Assembly: GCF_964656455.1 (NCBI RefSeq)
Contig: NC_135725.1
Span: 47,375,688-47,439,687 of the forward strand
Direction of reading: 5' to 3'
Length of the DNA: 64,000 bases
Source: Halichoerus grypus
Lineage: Eukaryota; Chordata; Mammalia; Carnivora; Phocidae
Shown here: one piece after another, positions 1 to 10,367 of the stretch
How positions within the stretch are numbered: the first letter of the stretch is position 1
Layout of the letters: each line of letters starts with the position of its first letter
Translations under genes and position numbers: made by a program
The notes under the pieces: model-generated
Seen by the model: the letters and a program-made list of their open reading frames with translations, nothing else
Databases searched by the model: none
What the model was told of the DNA's origin: nothing

Positions 1-1516
1 CTCTTTCATTGGCAGAAAAGTCTCCTGCCTTATGAGTATTTAAAAGGGAGTCTGTCAACTTTTCTGAGAACTTCAAGTCCATCAGTTCAGTTGACTCACA
101 CCACACCCCCTGTTGCCATCCACAACCACAGCACTTTACATTTGAAGTGGAATCTGGACTCCTTGATCCCTCACCCTCCCCTCCTGACTGATTTCATGCC
201 ATGGCCTCTCCTGGTTCTTAAATCCTCTCTCCATTTCTATCCTTCACCCCTTTCAACCGGTGTTTCCGGACAAGCCAGTATCTCACAACTGCTCATGTTC
301 GACCTTGGATCTTTGGTAGCTTCAGAATAATTCATACCTCCACGTTTCTATTTCTCTCCAAACAGTTGTATAAATAAGTGGAATCGAAATGGGGATATTG
401 AGAGGATTCAGTTAATGATTTCAAGGATCTCCGAGGAGTTAGCCTGAATTCAGCTTTGTGTGTTATCATCATGAAACATCATCATCATTATTCTTATCCA
501 GATGAAGAGCAGAATCTTTTAGGATCATCCAGTTCCCTCTGTATTAATATTGGATTTCTCAAGGCAATCTTTTCCTGGCCTGAGTGGATTTATCAACTAG
601 GTAGAGCACTCAGGCAGGGCGAGTATCCCCTCTCCTTCCTCAGAGGGTGAGCAGCTGGGGTTCTGGTAACATTGTCTTGTGAGCTGGTTGGTGTGACTCC
701 TCTCATCTTTCTTCAGAGCTGAGCATATGTGGATTGAATGAAAGAAAAATCAGGTGGCTGGTCTTGCAACGCTGAGGGCTGCTTGGGACCCCCGAGTTGG
801 TCTTGTGTGAGCCTCTGGCCGAGTCAGCCACTGTCCTGACTTGGGGTAATTCAGTACAGCCTTCATTCCCCCCTCTGCCAGAGCTGCTGGTGCCCAGTGT
901 TGCTGCATTGAATTTTGCTGACGTACACTCTGTCATTTTTCTCAGCAGAGACCAGTCTTTCACATTCTGACACTCAGATATAACATTTGTCTTCCCCCCC
1001 CACCTGCCCCATACACCACTGTCATGTTTTGCTTTCTAGGAAAGTTGAAATGAGAAACAGAAAACTGATGTCTTCAAAATGGTAGAGAAACCCGGTGCAG
1101 CCCCTTGACCTTTCTTTTACTTCCCTTTGTACGATCCTCACGATGATGTAGAACAAGATGTGGGAGCAGCAAGTCGGAGTGTGTCCAGTAACGTACTGTG
1201 GGAAATGAAGATATTCCAATTCTTTTTGTTGTTGTTATTTAAACTGAAAATGCAATATCATGAATAAGGAAAGGCAAGAAGGCTGTTTCTCCCTGACATC
1301 ATAGCCTGGACCTCCCCCCCCTGCATTCTGAGCACCAGGCAGATGACCAGACTAAGATGGCCAATAGAAACACGCAGACTGAATGAACTACTGAAAGTCA
1401 TTACTTTCTGTGCTGGATGTTTCTCCTGAGAGACACAATCAGTGAATCCCCCGTGCCCAGTCCAGAAATTTTGAGGCAAAGAAGTGTGCTGTAGTTTAGG
1501 TAAAATTAGCACACTA
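1..1516. other. Noncoding DNA, unit 1 start
   Basis: I see no convincing gene. Short open frames here are conserved between units only because the DNA is duplicated. Contains a CAT-rich stretch around 470-490 and short C runs near 1000 and 1313. Confidence 0.6.
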
Positions 1517-1650
1517 GGGGAGCCTGAGTGGCTCAGTCCATTGAGGATCTGATTCTTACTCTCCCCTCAGGTCTTGATCTCACACTGTGAGTTCAGGCCC
1601 CATGTTGGGCTCTACCCTGTGTGTGGAGCCTACTTAAAAAAAATTTCAAA
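1517..1650 (+). mobile_element. Old tRNA-Lys-type carnivore SINE, unit 1
   Basis: Begins with a diverged 'gcctgagtggctcagtcc' head (tRNA A-box region), continues through 'gtcttgatctcaca' and 'gttcaggccccatgttggg' (B-box-like) to 'gtggagcctacttaaaa' and an A-rich tail. This is the layout of the older carnivore tRNA-Lys SINE family. It is diverged and present in all four units, so it predates the array. Confidence 0.75.
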
Positions 1651-2134
1651 ATTGAAAAGTAAGGACTGTGGTGGCAAAATTAATGTATTCCCTTACTCAA
1701 GGTAAAATGATTACAGTAGGCTCTTTCCTCTACTTGGAGAAAACAAACGTTCACCCTCAGTATCTGAGGGCTGTTGACACTTTTGATAGCTGGTCAGGAG
1801 AGGAGGAGGTCAGCACCGAGTGCTAGGGTCCCCAGCACAACACTCCAGGGGCAAGGGCAAGGATCTAGGGCCAGTCATTGCTTTGCTGACAAGGAAACCA
1901 GCCCCTGCACAGTAGGGGCATCTAAAGCCCTCAGGACATGCTGAGCCTGCCCTCAGGGAGTGAGTCCAGGAGAGCTTGGGTGGAAGACAGTCACTCCAGA
2001 GGAAAAATGTTAGTAGAGGTGATAACTACCTTGTCAGGGAGGTGTGGCTGGGAAAATCCATTTATCAGGAATTAGAACCTTCACACCTCCACATCCAGAC
2101 AAGAACCAGGCTTCCTGTTGGGGACACTGGCACA
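1651..2134. other. Noncoding DNA between old SINE and A-type upstream block
   Basis: No gene or repeat recognised. The same segment recurs in units 2, 3 and 4. Confidence 0.5.
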
Positions 2135-2974
2135 GTCTTGAAGCGGTCTAACAAAACCTTAGTATTTATTGTCTCTCATTGGGTTTTCTTCGGTATGACA
2201 CAAGAAACAATGACATAGAATTCTTGGAAGATACCCAAACGGTCTGCAAGATGAGGACGACAAACCTAGGAATAAGAGGAATAATTTAGGATTGGAGGAT
2301 TTTCTCTCCATCATTTCCTACATCTCAAAGTCTGACCTGGAGAGGGGATCTGTGCTTGCTTGTGAGCTGCCATCCGATGTCTTGTGGATATTGGTTGTCT
2401 GAGCCTTGATGTGATGCAGGCTTTGCAATAAAATACAAAGAGATGATGTTTTATGATTTAGTTGTACAACACTCATTCAGCACATCAGTACTTACCTAGT
2501 GCTAAACAGAAAACAAATTTTGACAATGTCTTCAAGAGTATGTAGCAGCAGGTGAAGGTAAAAATGATTTTGTCATATGAGGCAACATTAAAGTTCAGTA
2601 CACAAAAAACAGATGTTAATAATAATTTAAGTTTTCACTTGCTTTTAGCCATTTGGAATGGTTTTACCTTTTAAGTACAGCAAAATCGTTATGTCTTTTT
2701 AGAAATTGTTAATTTGCATATGTACGTTATATATTACAATTTATCTATGTAAGTAAATTACAAGTCACTGAGCACATTTACTGTTATACTTATGCATCAA
2801 TAGCTTTAAAATTTAACTTTTAGCTTAAAATTTTTAAGCATTCTTAACCCTGAAGTGGAGAAACTTTACAGTTTCTTTTTTACCTATAAAGCACGGATAT
2901 AAATACAATATGTAACTATATATACTGTGTATCCATGCTATTAAGTTTTCTTGGAAGGTTCAATTAAAAAACAT
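2135..2974 (+). repeat. A-type upstream block, paralogous to the B-type upstream block
   Basis: This segment ('gcggtct.acaaaacctta', 'tgagccttg', 'agtgctaaa.agaaaa') aligns by eye with 14945-15790 upstream of the B-type gene, at clearly lower similarity than between units. The A and B interferon genes therefore arose by an older duplication that included at least 0.8 kb of upstream DNA, before the 14 kb unit was amplified. The L1 interrupts its right end. Confidence 0.75.
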
Positions 2975-3900
2975 TGGGGGGGGCGGAGCAAGATGGCGGA
3001 GGAGTAGGAGACCTGGATTTCGTCTCCTCTCAGGAATTCAGCTGGATAGGGATCAAACCATTCTGAACACCTACAAACTCAACAGGAGATCGAAGAAAAG
3101 AATAGCAACAACTCTCTGAACAGAAAAGCGACCACTTTCTGGAAGGTAGGACGTGCGGAGAAGTGAATCCGAGGCGATATTCGGGAGGATAGACGGCGGG
3201 GGAGGGGCCTCCGTAGGCCGCTTCTGGCAAGTGATAGAGCCACGGAGCACAAAATCGGAACTTTTAGAAGTCTGCTCCGCTGAGGGACGTCACTCTGGTG
3301 GCGAAGTGGGGCATGGAACCCGCGTGGGACAGTGTGGTCTCAGGACCCTCGGGGTCACAGAAAGACCGGGGGTGCCTGAGTGCGGCAGAGCTCCCAGGTA
3401 TTGGAGCGGGGAAGCCGGCTGCAGAGACAGAGCCCAGGCGCGGGCTCTCAGCTCGGGGTTGCCATAAACCGTGATCCGCGGCACAGTCAGGCCACTGCTC
3501 CTCCAGCAGGGACCCAACAAGCGGCAGATCCGGGGAGACTCACCTTCTTCCCCCGGGAGGAGAGGTGCGGGAGCACACCGCGGGGATCTGCTGGGTTTGG
3601 AGACTCCACCCGGGGTCGGGTGCCGGATAGAAAGGCACGGTCACAGGCCGGGTGAGCGCGGAGTGTGGCCGGAGACCGGGGAGACGGGAGTGACTGACTG
3701 CTTTTCTCTGGGGGCTCGCTGAGGAGCGGGGCCCCGAGTTCTCGGCTCCTCCGGGGCGGAGACTGGGAGGCCGCCATTTTCACTCTCCGTCTCCAAAGCC
3801 GAACGGAAAGCTTGCAGGGAACAAAAGCTCCCGAGAGCAAACCCGAGCAGATTACTTAGCCCGGACCGGCAAGGGCAGGGCAATTCTGCCTCCGGGAAAG
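2975..3900 (+). promoter_or_regulatory. L1 5' UTR internal promoter, CpG-rich, unit 1
   Basis: The element opens with a G run and 'caagatggcgga' (2989-3000), which fits a YY1 site as found at the 5' end of full-length L1s. The next 0.9 kb is GC- and CpG-rich, in contrast to the AT-rich host DNA. It is the expected site of sense and possibly antisense L1 transcription. Confidence 0.7.
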
Positions 3901-4039
3901 ACATTTGGGAACCACGGCAACAGGCCCCTCCCCCAGAAGATCAGCGAGAACAGCCAGCCAAGACCAGGTTTACCGATCAGTGAGAACGGCAGAACTCCAG
4001 CGCTAGGGGAATACTGCACATAGAATCCATGGCTTTTTT

Positions 4040-4790
4040 TACCATGATTCTTTAGTCTTTCAAAGTTAATTATTTTTTTTAACTGTCTTTTTTTCTTTTT
4101 TCTTTTTTTCTTTTTTTTTGAATTTTTCTTTTTCCCTTTTTCAACCAACATCTTATCAATCCCTTTTTTAAAAAAAAAATTTTTTATTTTTCATTTTTAA
4201 AGTCATATCTATCCCTTTATAGTAGTTACCTGTATTTTTGGCATATATATATAAGTTGTTCTCTCTTTAAAATTTTGAGATAGTCTCTTCTAACAGATCA
4301 AAATATACTCTAAATCTCTAGTGTATGGTTTTTTTCTACTCCCCTGCCTGATCACACTCTCTCCCTTTTTTCTTTCTTTTTTTTTTTAAATCCTCTTCTT
4401 TCTTTTTTCAAACAACTTATCAAATCCTTTTTTAAAATTTTTTATAATTTCCATCTTTACAGTCATATTCCATCCCTTCATCATATCAACCCTTATTTCT
4501 GTACATATATAAGTTTTTCTTTCTTTAAAATTTTGGGAGGGACTTTCTTTTAACAGACCAAAATACACCCAAAATCTAGTGTGTGGCACTGATCTATAAA
4601 CCAGCCTGATCATATTTTTCACATTCTGTTTTTGTTTTGTTTTGTTTTGTTCTGCTTTTGTTTGTTTTTATCTTTATCTTTATCTTTATCTTTTTTCTTT
4701 TTTTCTTTCTTTTTCTTTTTTCTCTCTTTCCCTTTCTTTTCCCACTGCTTCAGGTCTTTTCTGATTTGTTTAGAGTATATTTTCTGGGGA
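4040..4790 (+). repeat. T-rich/pyrimidine tract in L1 5' UTR, unit 1
   Basis: Long runs of T with ctttt, gtttt and ctttat microrepeats (for example 4630-4720). This explains several apparent low-complexity open frames rich in Phe or Lys. It lies between the CpG-rich promoter and ORF1. Confidence 0.85.
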
Positions 4791-4846
4791 CGTTGTTACC
4801 CTGCTAGCATTTTGTTCTCTCATTAATGTATTCTCCTCTGCACAAA

Positions 4847-5743
4847 ATGACAAGACGGAAAAAATCACCTCAACAAAAAGAACAAGAGGTAGTACCGACT
4901 GCCAGGGACCTACTCAATACGGACATTAGTACAACGTCAGATCTAGAGTTCAGAATCATCACTTTAAAGATACTAGCTGGGCTTGAAAAAAGCATGGAAG
5001 TTATTAGAGACACCCTTTCTGGAGAAGTAAAAGAACTAAAATCGAACCAAGTAGAAATCAAAAAGGCTCTTAATGAGGTGCAATCAAATATGGGGGCGCT
5101 AACTGCTAGGATAAATGAGGCAGAAGAAAGAATCAGTGAGATAGAAGACCAAATGATGGAAAATAAAGAAGCTGAGAAAAAGAGAGATAAACAACTACTG
5201 GATCACGAGGGCAGAATTCGAGAGATAAACGATACCATAAGACGAAACAACATTAGAATAATTGGGATCCCAGAAGAAGAAGAAAGAGAGAGAGGGGCAG
5301 AAGGTATAATGGAGCAAATTATAGCAGAGAACTTCCCTAATTTGGGGAAGGAAACAGGCATCAAAATCCAGGAAGCACAGAGAACCCCTCTCAAAATCAA
5401 TAAAAATAGGTCAACACCCCGACATCTAATAGTAAAACTTACGAGTCTCAGAGACAAAGAGAAAATCCTGAAAGCAGCTCGGGAGAAGAGATATGTAACC
5501 TACAATGGTAGAAACATTAGATTGGCAACAGACTTATCCACAGAGACCTGGCAGGCCAGAAAGGACTGGCAGGACATATTCAGAGCACTAAATGAGAAAA
5601 ATATGCAGCCAAGAATACTATATCCAGCTAGGCTGTCATTGAAAATTGAAGGAGAGATAAAAACCTTCCAGGACAAACAAAAACTAAAGGAATTTGCAAA
5701 CACGAAACCAGCCCTACAAGAAATATTGAAAGGGGTCCTCTAA
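4847..5743 (+). CDS. L1 ORF1: L1 ORF1 protein (RNA-binding chaperone), unit 1
   Basis: 298-residue ORF1p, the trimeric RNA-binding protein that coats L1 RNA. The start is placed at the ATG followed by Thr-Arg-Arg-Lys-Lys (4847), because unit 4 has no upstream in-frame ATG while the frame in units 1 and 3 extends 21 bases further. A basic N-terminus is followed by a heptad-rich coiled coil (about residues 45-115), an RRM-like region containing 'NNIRIIGIPEEE' (about 131-142), and a C-terminal domain with 'ILKAAREKR' and 'NMQPRILYPARLS'. No stops or frameshifts; identical in unit 3. Confidence 0.93.
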   Translation: MTRRKKSPQQKEQEVVPTARDLLNTDISTTSDLEFRIITLKILAGLEKSMEVIRDTLSGEVKELKSNQVEIKKALNEVQSNMGALTARINEAEERISEIEDQMMENKEAEKKRDKQLLDHEGRIREINDTIRRNNIRIIGIPEEEERERGAEGIMEQIIAENFPNLGKETGIKIQEAQRTPLKINKNRSTPRHLIVKLTSLRDKEKILKAAREKRYVTYNGRNIRLATDLSTETWQARKDWQDIFRALNEKNMQPRILYPARLSLKIEGEIKTFQDKQKLKEFANTKPALQEILKGVL

Positions 5744-5824
5744 GCAAAGAGAGAGCCTAAAAGCAACATAGACCAGAAAGGAACACAAACAATATACAGT
5801 AACAGTCACTTTACAGGCAATACA

Positions 5825-8800
5825 ATGGCACTAAATTCCTATCTTTCAATAGTTACCCTGAATGTAAATGGGCTAAATGCCCCAATCAAAAGACACAGGC
5901 TATCAGATTGGATTAAAAAACAAGACCCATCGATATGCTGTCTGCAAGAGACTCATTTTAGAACCAAAGACACCCCCAGATGTAAAGTGAGGGGATGGAA
6001 AACCATTTACCATGCTAATGGACACCAAAAGAAAGCTGGGGTGGCAATCCTTATATCAGACAAATTAGATTTTAAACCAAAGACTGTAATAAGAGATGAG
6101 GAAGGACACTATATCATACTTAAAGGGTCTATCCAACAAGAAGATCTAACAATTGTAGATATCTATGCCCCTAACACGGGAGCAGCCAATTATATAAGGC
6201 AATTAATAACAAAAGCAAAGAAACACATTGACAACAATACAATAATAGTGGGGGACTTTAACACCCCCCTCACTGAAATGGACAGATCGTCTAAGCAAAA
6301 GATCAACAAGGAAATAAAGACTTTAAATGACACACTGGACCAAATGGACTTCACAGACATATTCAGAACATTCCATCCCAAAGCAACGGAATACACATTC
6401 TTCTCTAGTGCCCATGGAACATTCTCCAGAATAGATCACATCCTAGGTCATAAATCAGGTCTCAACCGGTACCAGAAGATTGGGATCATCCCCTGCATAT
6501 TTTCAGACCACAATGCTTTGAAACTAGAACTCAATCACAAGAGGAAAGTCGGAAAGAACTCAAATACATGGAGGCTAAAGAGCATCCTACTGAAGAATGA
6601 ATGGGTCAACCAGGAAATTAAAGAAGAATTAAAAAACTTCATGGAAACCAATGAAAATGAAAACACAACTATTCAAAATCTTTGGGATACAGCAAAGGCA
6701 GTCCTAAGAGGAAAGTATATAGCAATACAAGCCTTTCTCAAGAAACAAGAAAGGTCTCAAGTACACAACCTAACCCTACACCTGAAGGAGCTGGAGAAAG
6801 AACAGCAAATAAAGCCTAAACCCAGCAGGAGAAGAGAAATAATAAAGATCAGAGCAGAAATCAATGAAATAGAAACCAAAAGAACAGTAGAACAGATCAA
6901 CGAAACTAGGAGCTGGTTCTTTGAAAGAATTAACAAGATTGATAAGCCCCTGGCCAGACTTATCAAAAAGAAAAGAGAAATGACCCAAATCAACAAAATC
7001 ATGAATGAAAGAGGAGAAATCACAACCAACACCAAAGAAATACAAACAATTATAAGAACATATTATGAGCAACTCTATGCCAGCAAATTAGATAACCTGG
7101 AAGTAATGGATGCATTCCTAGAGATGTATCAACTACCAAAACTGAACCAGGAAGAAATAGAAAACCTGAACAGACCTATAACCACTAAGGAAATAGAAGC
7201 AGTCATCAAAAATCTCCCAAAACACAAAAGCCCAGGGCCAGATGGCTTCCCAGGGGAATTCTACCAAACATTTCAAGAAGAATTAATACCTATCCTTCTG
7301 AAAGTGTTCCAAAAAATAGAAATGGAAGGAAAACTTCCAAACTCATTTTATGAGGCCAGCATTACCTTGATCCCAAAACCAGAAAAACACCCCATCAAAA
7401 AGGAGAATTACAGACCAATATCCCCAATGAACATGGATGCAAAAATTCTCACCAAAATACTAGCCAATAGGATCCAACAGTACATTAAAAGGATTATTCA
7501 CCACGACCAAGTCGGATTTATCCCTGGGCTGCAAGGTTGGTTCAACATCCGCAAATCAATCAACGTGATACAATACATTAACAAAAGAAAGAACAAGAAT
7601 CATATGATCCTCTCAATAGATGCAGAAAAAGCATTTGACAAAGTACAGCATCCTTTCTTGATCAAAACTCTTCAGAGTATAGGGATAGAGGGTACATACC
7701 TCAATATCATAAAAGCCATCTATGAAAAACCTACAGCGAATATCATTCTCAATGGGGAAAAACTGAGAGCTTTCCCCCTAAGATCAGGAACGCGGCAGGG
7801 ATGTCCACTATCACCACTGCTATTCAACATAGTATTGGAAGTCCTAGCCACAGCAATCAGACAACAAAAAGAAATCAAAGGCATCCAAATTGGCAAAGGA
7901 GAAGTCAAACTCTCACTCCTTGCAGATGATATGATACTTTATGTGGAAAATCCCAAAGACTCCACCCCAAAACTGCTAGAACTCATACAGGAATTCAGTA
8001 AAGTGGCAGGATATAAAATCAATGCACAGAAATCAGTGGCATTCCTATACACCAACAACAAGTCAGAAGAAAGAGAAATTAAGGAGTCGATCCCATTTAC
8101 AATTGCACCCAAAACCATAAGATACCTAGGAATAAATCTAACCAAAGAGGCAAAGGATCTGTACTCAGAAAACTATAAAATACTCATGAAAGAAATTGAG
8201 GAAGACACAAAGAAATGGAAAAACGTTCCATGCTCAGGGATTGGAAGAACAAATATTGTGAAGATGTCAATCCTACCTAGAGCAATCTACAGATTCAATG
8301 CAAAACCCATCAAAATACCATCCACTTTCTTCAAAGAAATGGAACAAATAATCCTAAAATTTGTATGGAACCAGAAAAGACCCCGCATAGCCAGAGGAAT
8401 GTTGAAAAAGAAAAGCAAAGCTGGCGGCATCACAATTCCGGACTTCCAGCTCTACTACAAAGCTGTCATCATCAAGACAGTATGGTACTGGCACAAAAAC
8501 AGACACATAGATCAATGGAACAGAATAGAGAGCCCAGAAATGGACCCTCAACTATATGGTCAACTGATCTTTGACAAAGCAGGAAAGAATGTCCAATGGA
8601 AAAAAGACAGTCTCTTCAACAAATGGTGTTGGGAAAATTGGACAGCCACATGCAGAAGAATGAAACTGGACCATTTCCTTACACCACACACAAAAATAGA
8701 CTCCAAATGGTTGAAAGACCTCAATGTGAGACAGGAGTCCATCAAAATCCTAAAGGAGAACACAGGCAGCAACTTCTTCGACTTCAGCCGCAGCAACTTC

Positions 8801-9640
8801 TTCCTAGAAACATCGCCAAAGGCAAGGGAAGCAAGGGCAAAAATGAACTATTGGGACTTCATCAAGATAAAAAGCTTTTGCAAAGCAAAGGAAACAGTCA
8901 ACAAAACCAAAAGACAACCGACAGAATGGGAGAAGATATTTGCAAATGACATATCAGATAAAGGGCTAGTATCCAAAATCTATAAAGAACTCATCAAACT
9001 CAACACCCAAAGAACAAAGAATCCAATCAAGAAATGGGCAGAAGACATGAACAGACATTTTTCCAAAGAAGACATCCAAACGGCCAACAGACACATGAAA
9101 AAGTGTTTAATATCGCTCGGCATCAGGGAAATCCAAATCAAAACCTCAATGAGATACCACCTCACACCAGTCAGAATGGCTAAAATTAACAAGTCAGGAA
9201 ATGACAGATGTTGGCGTGGATGCGGAGAAAGGGGAACCCTCCTACACTGTTGGTGGGAATGCAAGCTGGTGCAGCCACTCTGGAAAACAGTATGGAGGTT
9301 CCTCAAAAAGTTGAAAATAGAGCTACCATATGATCCAGCAATTGCACTCCTGGGTATTTACCCCAAAGATACAAAAGTAGGGACCCGAAAGGGTACGTGC
9401 ACCCCGATGTTTATAGCAGCAATGTCCACAATAGCCAAACTGTGGAAAGAGCCAAGATGTCCATCAACAGATGAATGGATAAAGAAGAAGTGGTATATAT
9501 ATACAATGGAATATTATGCAGCCATCAAAAGGAATGAGATCTTGCCATTTGCAATGACGTGGATGGAACTTGAGGGTATTATGCTGAGCGAAATAAGTCA
9601 AACAGAGAAAGACATGTATCATATGACCTCACTGATATGA
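5825..9640 (+). CDS. L1 ORF2: L1 ORF2 protein (endonuclease-reverse transcriptase), unit 1
   Basis: 1271 residues, full length for a mammalian ORF2p. It nicks target DNA and copies L1 RNA by target-primed reverse transcription. The N-terminal endonuclease shows 'TLNVNGLN' (Asn13), 'LQETH' (Glu42), 'VGDFNTP', 'SRIDHILGH' and '[10 protein letters not shown]'. The RT domain shows '[14 protein letters not shown]', '[14 protein letters not shown]' and the catalytic box. The C-terminal Cys region 'CWRGCGERG...HCWWEC' is intact. Oddities: the box reads LADD (Leu699) where mammalian L1s normally have FADD, and residue 534 is Pro where unit 4 has Leu. The frame is open but enzymatic competence is uncertain. 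It lies 81 nt after ORF1. Confidence 0.94.
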   Translation: MALNSYLSIVTLNVNGLNAPIKRHRLSDWIKKQDPSICCLQETHFRTKDTPRCKVRGWKTIYHANGHQKKAGVAILISDKLDFKPKTVIRDEEGHYIILKGSIQQEDLTIVDIYAPNTGAANYIRQLITKAKKHIDNNTIIVGDFNTPLTEMDRSSKQKINKEIKTLNDTLDQMDFTDIFRTFHPKATEYTFFSSAHGTFSRIDHILGHKSGLNRYQKIGIIPCIFSDHNALKLELNHKRKVGKNSNTWRLKSILLKNEWVNQEIKEELKNFMETNENENTTIQNLWDTAKAVLRGKYIAIQAFLKKQERSQVHNLTLHLKELEKEQQIKPKPSRRREIIKIRAEINEIETKRTVEQINETRSWFFERINKIDKPLARLIKKKREMTQINKIMNERGEITTNTKEIQTIIRTYYEQLYASKLDNLEVMDAFLEMYQLPKLNQEEIENLNRPITTKEIEAVIKNLPKHKSPGPDGFPGEFYQTFQEELIPILLKVFQKIEMEGKLPNSFYEASITLIPKPEKHPIKKENYRPISPMNMDAKILTKILANRIQQYIKRIIHHDQVGFIPGLQGWFNIRKSINVIQYINKRKNKNHMILSIDAEKAFDKVQHPFLIKTLQSIGIEGTYLNIIKAIYEKPTANIILNGEKLRAFPLRSGTRQGCPLSPLLFNIVLEVLATAIRQQKEIKGIQIGKGEVKLSLLADDMILYVENPKDSTPKLLELIQEFSKVAGYKINAQKSVAFLYTNNKSEEREIKESIPFTIAPKTIRYLGINLTKEAKDLYSENYKILMKEIEEDTKKWKNVPCSGIGRTNIVKMSILPRAIYRFNAKPIKIPSTFFKEMEQIILKFVWNQKRPRIARGMLKKKSKAGGITIPDFQLYYKAVIIKTVWYWHKNRHIDQWNRIESPEMDPQLYGQLIFDKAGKNVQWKKDSLFNKWCWENWTATCRRMKLDHFLTPHTKIDSKWLKDLNVRQESIKILKENTGSNFFDFSRSNFFLETSPKAREARAKMNYWDFIKIKSFCKAKETVNKTKRQPTEWEKIFANDISDKGLVSKIYKELIKLNTQRTKNPIKKWAEDMNRHFSKEDIQTANRHMKKCLISLGIREIQIKTSMRYHLTPVRMAKINKSGNDRCWRGCGERGTLLHCWWECKLVQPLWKTVWRFLKKLKIELPYDPAIALLGIYPKDTKVGTRKGTCTPMFIAAMSTIAKLWKEPRCPSTDEWIKKKWYIYTMEYYAAIKRNEILPFAMTWMELEGIMLSEISQTEKDMYHMTSLI

Positions 9641-10100
9641 GGAATTCTTAATCTCAGGAAACAAACTGAGGGTTGCTGGAGTGGTGGGGGGTGGGAGGGA
9701 TGGGGTGACTGGGTGATGGACACTGGGGAGGGTATGTGCTCTAGTAAGCGCTGTGAATTGTGCAAGACTGTTGAATCTCAGATCTGTACCTCTGAAACAA
9801 ATAATGCAATATATGTTAAGAAAGAAAAAAAGAAGAAGAAAAATGTAGCAGAAGGGGAACAATGAAGGGGGGGAAATCGGAGGGGGAGAAGAACCATGAG
9901 AGACGATGGACTCTGAAAAACAAACTGAGGGTTCTAGAGGGGAGGGGGGTGGGAGGATGGGTTAGCCTGGTGATGGGTATTGAGGAGGGCACGTTCTGCA
10001 TGGAGCACTGGGTGTTATGCACAAACAATGAATCATGGAACACTATATCTAAAACTAATGATGTAATGTATGGGGATTAACATAACAATAATAAAAAAAA
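9641..10100 (+). other. L1 3' UTR and poly(A), unit 1
   Basis: Contains two similar G-rich segments ('gagggttgctgg...' near 9668 and 'gagggttctagagg' near 9926), each preceded by 'acaaactga', then the 'gtaatgtatggggatt' tail, AATAAA and poly(A). Readthrough beyond this weak signal would enter the interferon promoter. Confidence 0.8.
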
Positions 10101-10194
10101 AAAAACACCGGAAAAGACTCTGGAGGCAGGGGATAATACTGGAAAAAACAACAAATGGTTGAGAAAACCATGCTCTGAACCCAAGAAGAAATTG

Positions 10195-10273
10195 CAGAAA
10201 GGAAAGCAAAAAGAGAAGTAGAAAGTAAGGGCAATGTTTCAGAAATTGAAAACTCCTATGTCCCCGACTTAAG
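10195..10273 (+). promoter_or_regulatory. A-type IFN-alpha virus-response promoter, unit 1
   Basis: A purine-rich array of GAAA motifs (gaaagg, gaaagc, gaaagt) and an ISRE-like 'gaaattgaaaact' (10242-10254) match the IRF3/IRF7-bound virus-response element of interferon-alpha genes. Compared with the other copies, 'gggaaacgttcag' has become 'gggcaatgtttcag', destroying one GAAA motif. The TATA-like 'tacttaag' has become 'gacttaag' (10266-10273). The L1 poly(A) ends about 95 bp upstream. Confidence 0.75.
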
Positions 10274-10367
10274 CCACACACACAAGGGAAGATGTTCAGA
10301 GGACCCAGGGCCACGGTTCCCAGACTTGCCCACCCCAGCCAGGCCAGCAGCATCTGCAGATTCCCCA

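Larger units (their letters stand above)
2975..10100 (+). mobile_element. L1: Full-length L1 (LINE-1) in the A-type promoter, unit 1
   Basis: A 7.1 kb non-LTR retrotransposon: 5' UTR (2975-4846), ORF1 (4847-5743), ORF2 (5825-9640), 3' UTR with G-rich tract and AATAAA (10090-10095), then poly(A). Its ends are fixed by comparison with the empty site in unit 2 (about 23985). Host sequence resumes at 'aaaaaacacc' (10100 on), matching 'aaaaaacat' (2966-2974), a target-site duplication of about 9 bp that blends with the poly(A). The 3' end lies about 0.26 kb upstream of the interferon start-codon position, in the same orientation. Both ORFs are open, so it is young, but ORF2 has suspect residues. 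Confidence 0.95.

Noticed and set aside
470..495. CAT-repeat run as a possible CRISPR-like or microsatellite array
   Set aside because: Only a few imperfect triplets, no spacer structure.
4632..4826. Phe-rich 64-codon frame and Lys-rich antisense frames in the L1 5' UTR
   Set aside because: Low-complexity T-rich tract of L1, not a protein gene.
8596..8949. 117-codon plus-strand frame inside L1 ORF2
   Set aside because: Alternative-frame shadow of ORF2, which carries all known domains.
10326..10367. TTG at 10326 (also 24210, 45486) as the start of the A-type interferon
   Set aside because: TTG is a start in bacterial tables, not a usual mammalian initiator; the family's signal peptide begins at the position of the lost ATG.
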